64,000 nt of DNA from Prevotella sp. Its GTDB lineage: Bacteria > Bacteroidota > Bacteroidia > Bacteroidales > Bacteroidaceae. The notes beneath the pieces were generated by a model. That model did no database searches, was not told where the DNA came from, and saw only the letters and a list, made by a program, of their open reading frames with translations. Made by a program: the position numbers and the translations under genes. Shown here one piece after another: positions 63,901-64,000 of this stretch; within the stretch, counting starts at the first letter, position 1; the number at the start of each line of letters is the position of its first letter. The stretch lies in NCBI GenBank assembly GCA_017623155.1, contig JAGAPR010000051.1:1-64000 (forward strand), written 5' to 3'.

Positions 63901-64000
63901 ATGAACGAAAATATAAAAAGATTTGTTCTGTGTCTGACTCTGTCGGCTGCTTTCGCAACCGATGGAGCGGCACAAAAGTTGACCGGTAGGGTGGTAAACT
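63901..64000 (+). CDS. Start of a second SusC-like transporter (cut by the window end)
   Basis: Only 33 codons are present: a signal peptide (IKRFVLCLTLSAAFATDGAA, likely cleaved before QKL) followed by LTGRVVN, the beginning of the carboxypeptidase-regulatory-like domain of SusC/RagA proteins. It would be the fifth large gene of the operon and give the locus a second SusC-like pore. Confidence 0.7.
   Translation, partial: MNENIKRFVLCLTLSAAFATDGAAQKLTGRVVN

Overview
The window is chromosomal DNA from a Bacteroidales bacterium, most likely a Prevotellaceae member. This rests on SusC/SusD and fasciclin lipoproteins, a DUF4294 protein, Bacteroidetes-type promoters (TTTG about 19-20 bp upstream of TAnnTTTG) ahead of many genes, and secreted pectin/hemicellulose enzymes. 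No rRNA, tRNA, CRISPR array or transposase gene was recognised. The genus call is inference.

Layout. 1-490: repeat-rich spacer. 491-4708: aldo/keto reductase, DUF4294 protein, an unrecognised gene, a MINPP/phytase-like phosphatase and SufE. 4747-7586: a two-gene BcgI-like (type IIB) restriction-modification system in AT-richer DNA. 7752-11912: U32 protein (TrhP type), RNase III, FabF and acyl carrier protein. 12849-15619: small secreted protein and PL1 pectate lyase. 15708-29929: a cell-envelope block with GT4, GT87-like, two LTA-synthase-type sulfatases, WaaE-like GT2, capsule-type transferase, GT2, GT11-like transferase, LpxL-like acyltransferase, membrane acyltransferase 3 and an MsbA-like ABC exporter. 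This looks like assembly and decoration of lipid A/LPS or a similar surface glycan. 30038-36608: MiaB, DUF3737, MalY/PatB-type C-S lyase, C_GCAxxG_C_C protein and OPT transporter. 36708-42830: GH28, GH2 and GH43 secreted enzymes. 42880-47945: Na/Pi cotransporter, TGS-nucleoside kinase, LolC/E-like permease and RbfA. 48072-51810: a second restriction system, an HNH nuclease next to a single-chain fusion of a C5-cytosine and an N6-adenine methyltransferase. 53090-64000: a SusC/SusD utilisation locus with three fasciclin-type or related lipoproteins and the start of a second SusC.

The most unusual signal is between genes. Five spacers carry arrays of four consecutive 22-bp units, each unit centred on GGCC inside an imperfect palindrome (41-128, 12359-12446, 23045-23132, 31508-31594, 52190-52277). 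The flanking bases differ between loci, but the 22-bp unit and the four-unit count recur. Separate short repeat families sit at gene 3' ends and supply the last codons and stops of unrelated genes. A 178-bp element with perfect terminal inverted repeats lies upstream of the SusC/D locus. That locus is preceded by a 41-codon leader ORF whose stop overlaps the first gene's start.
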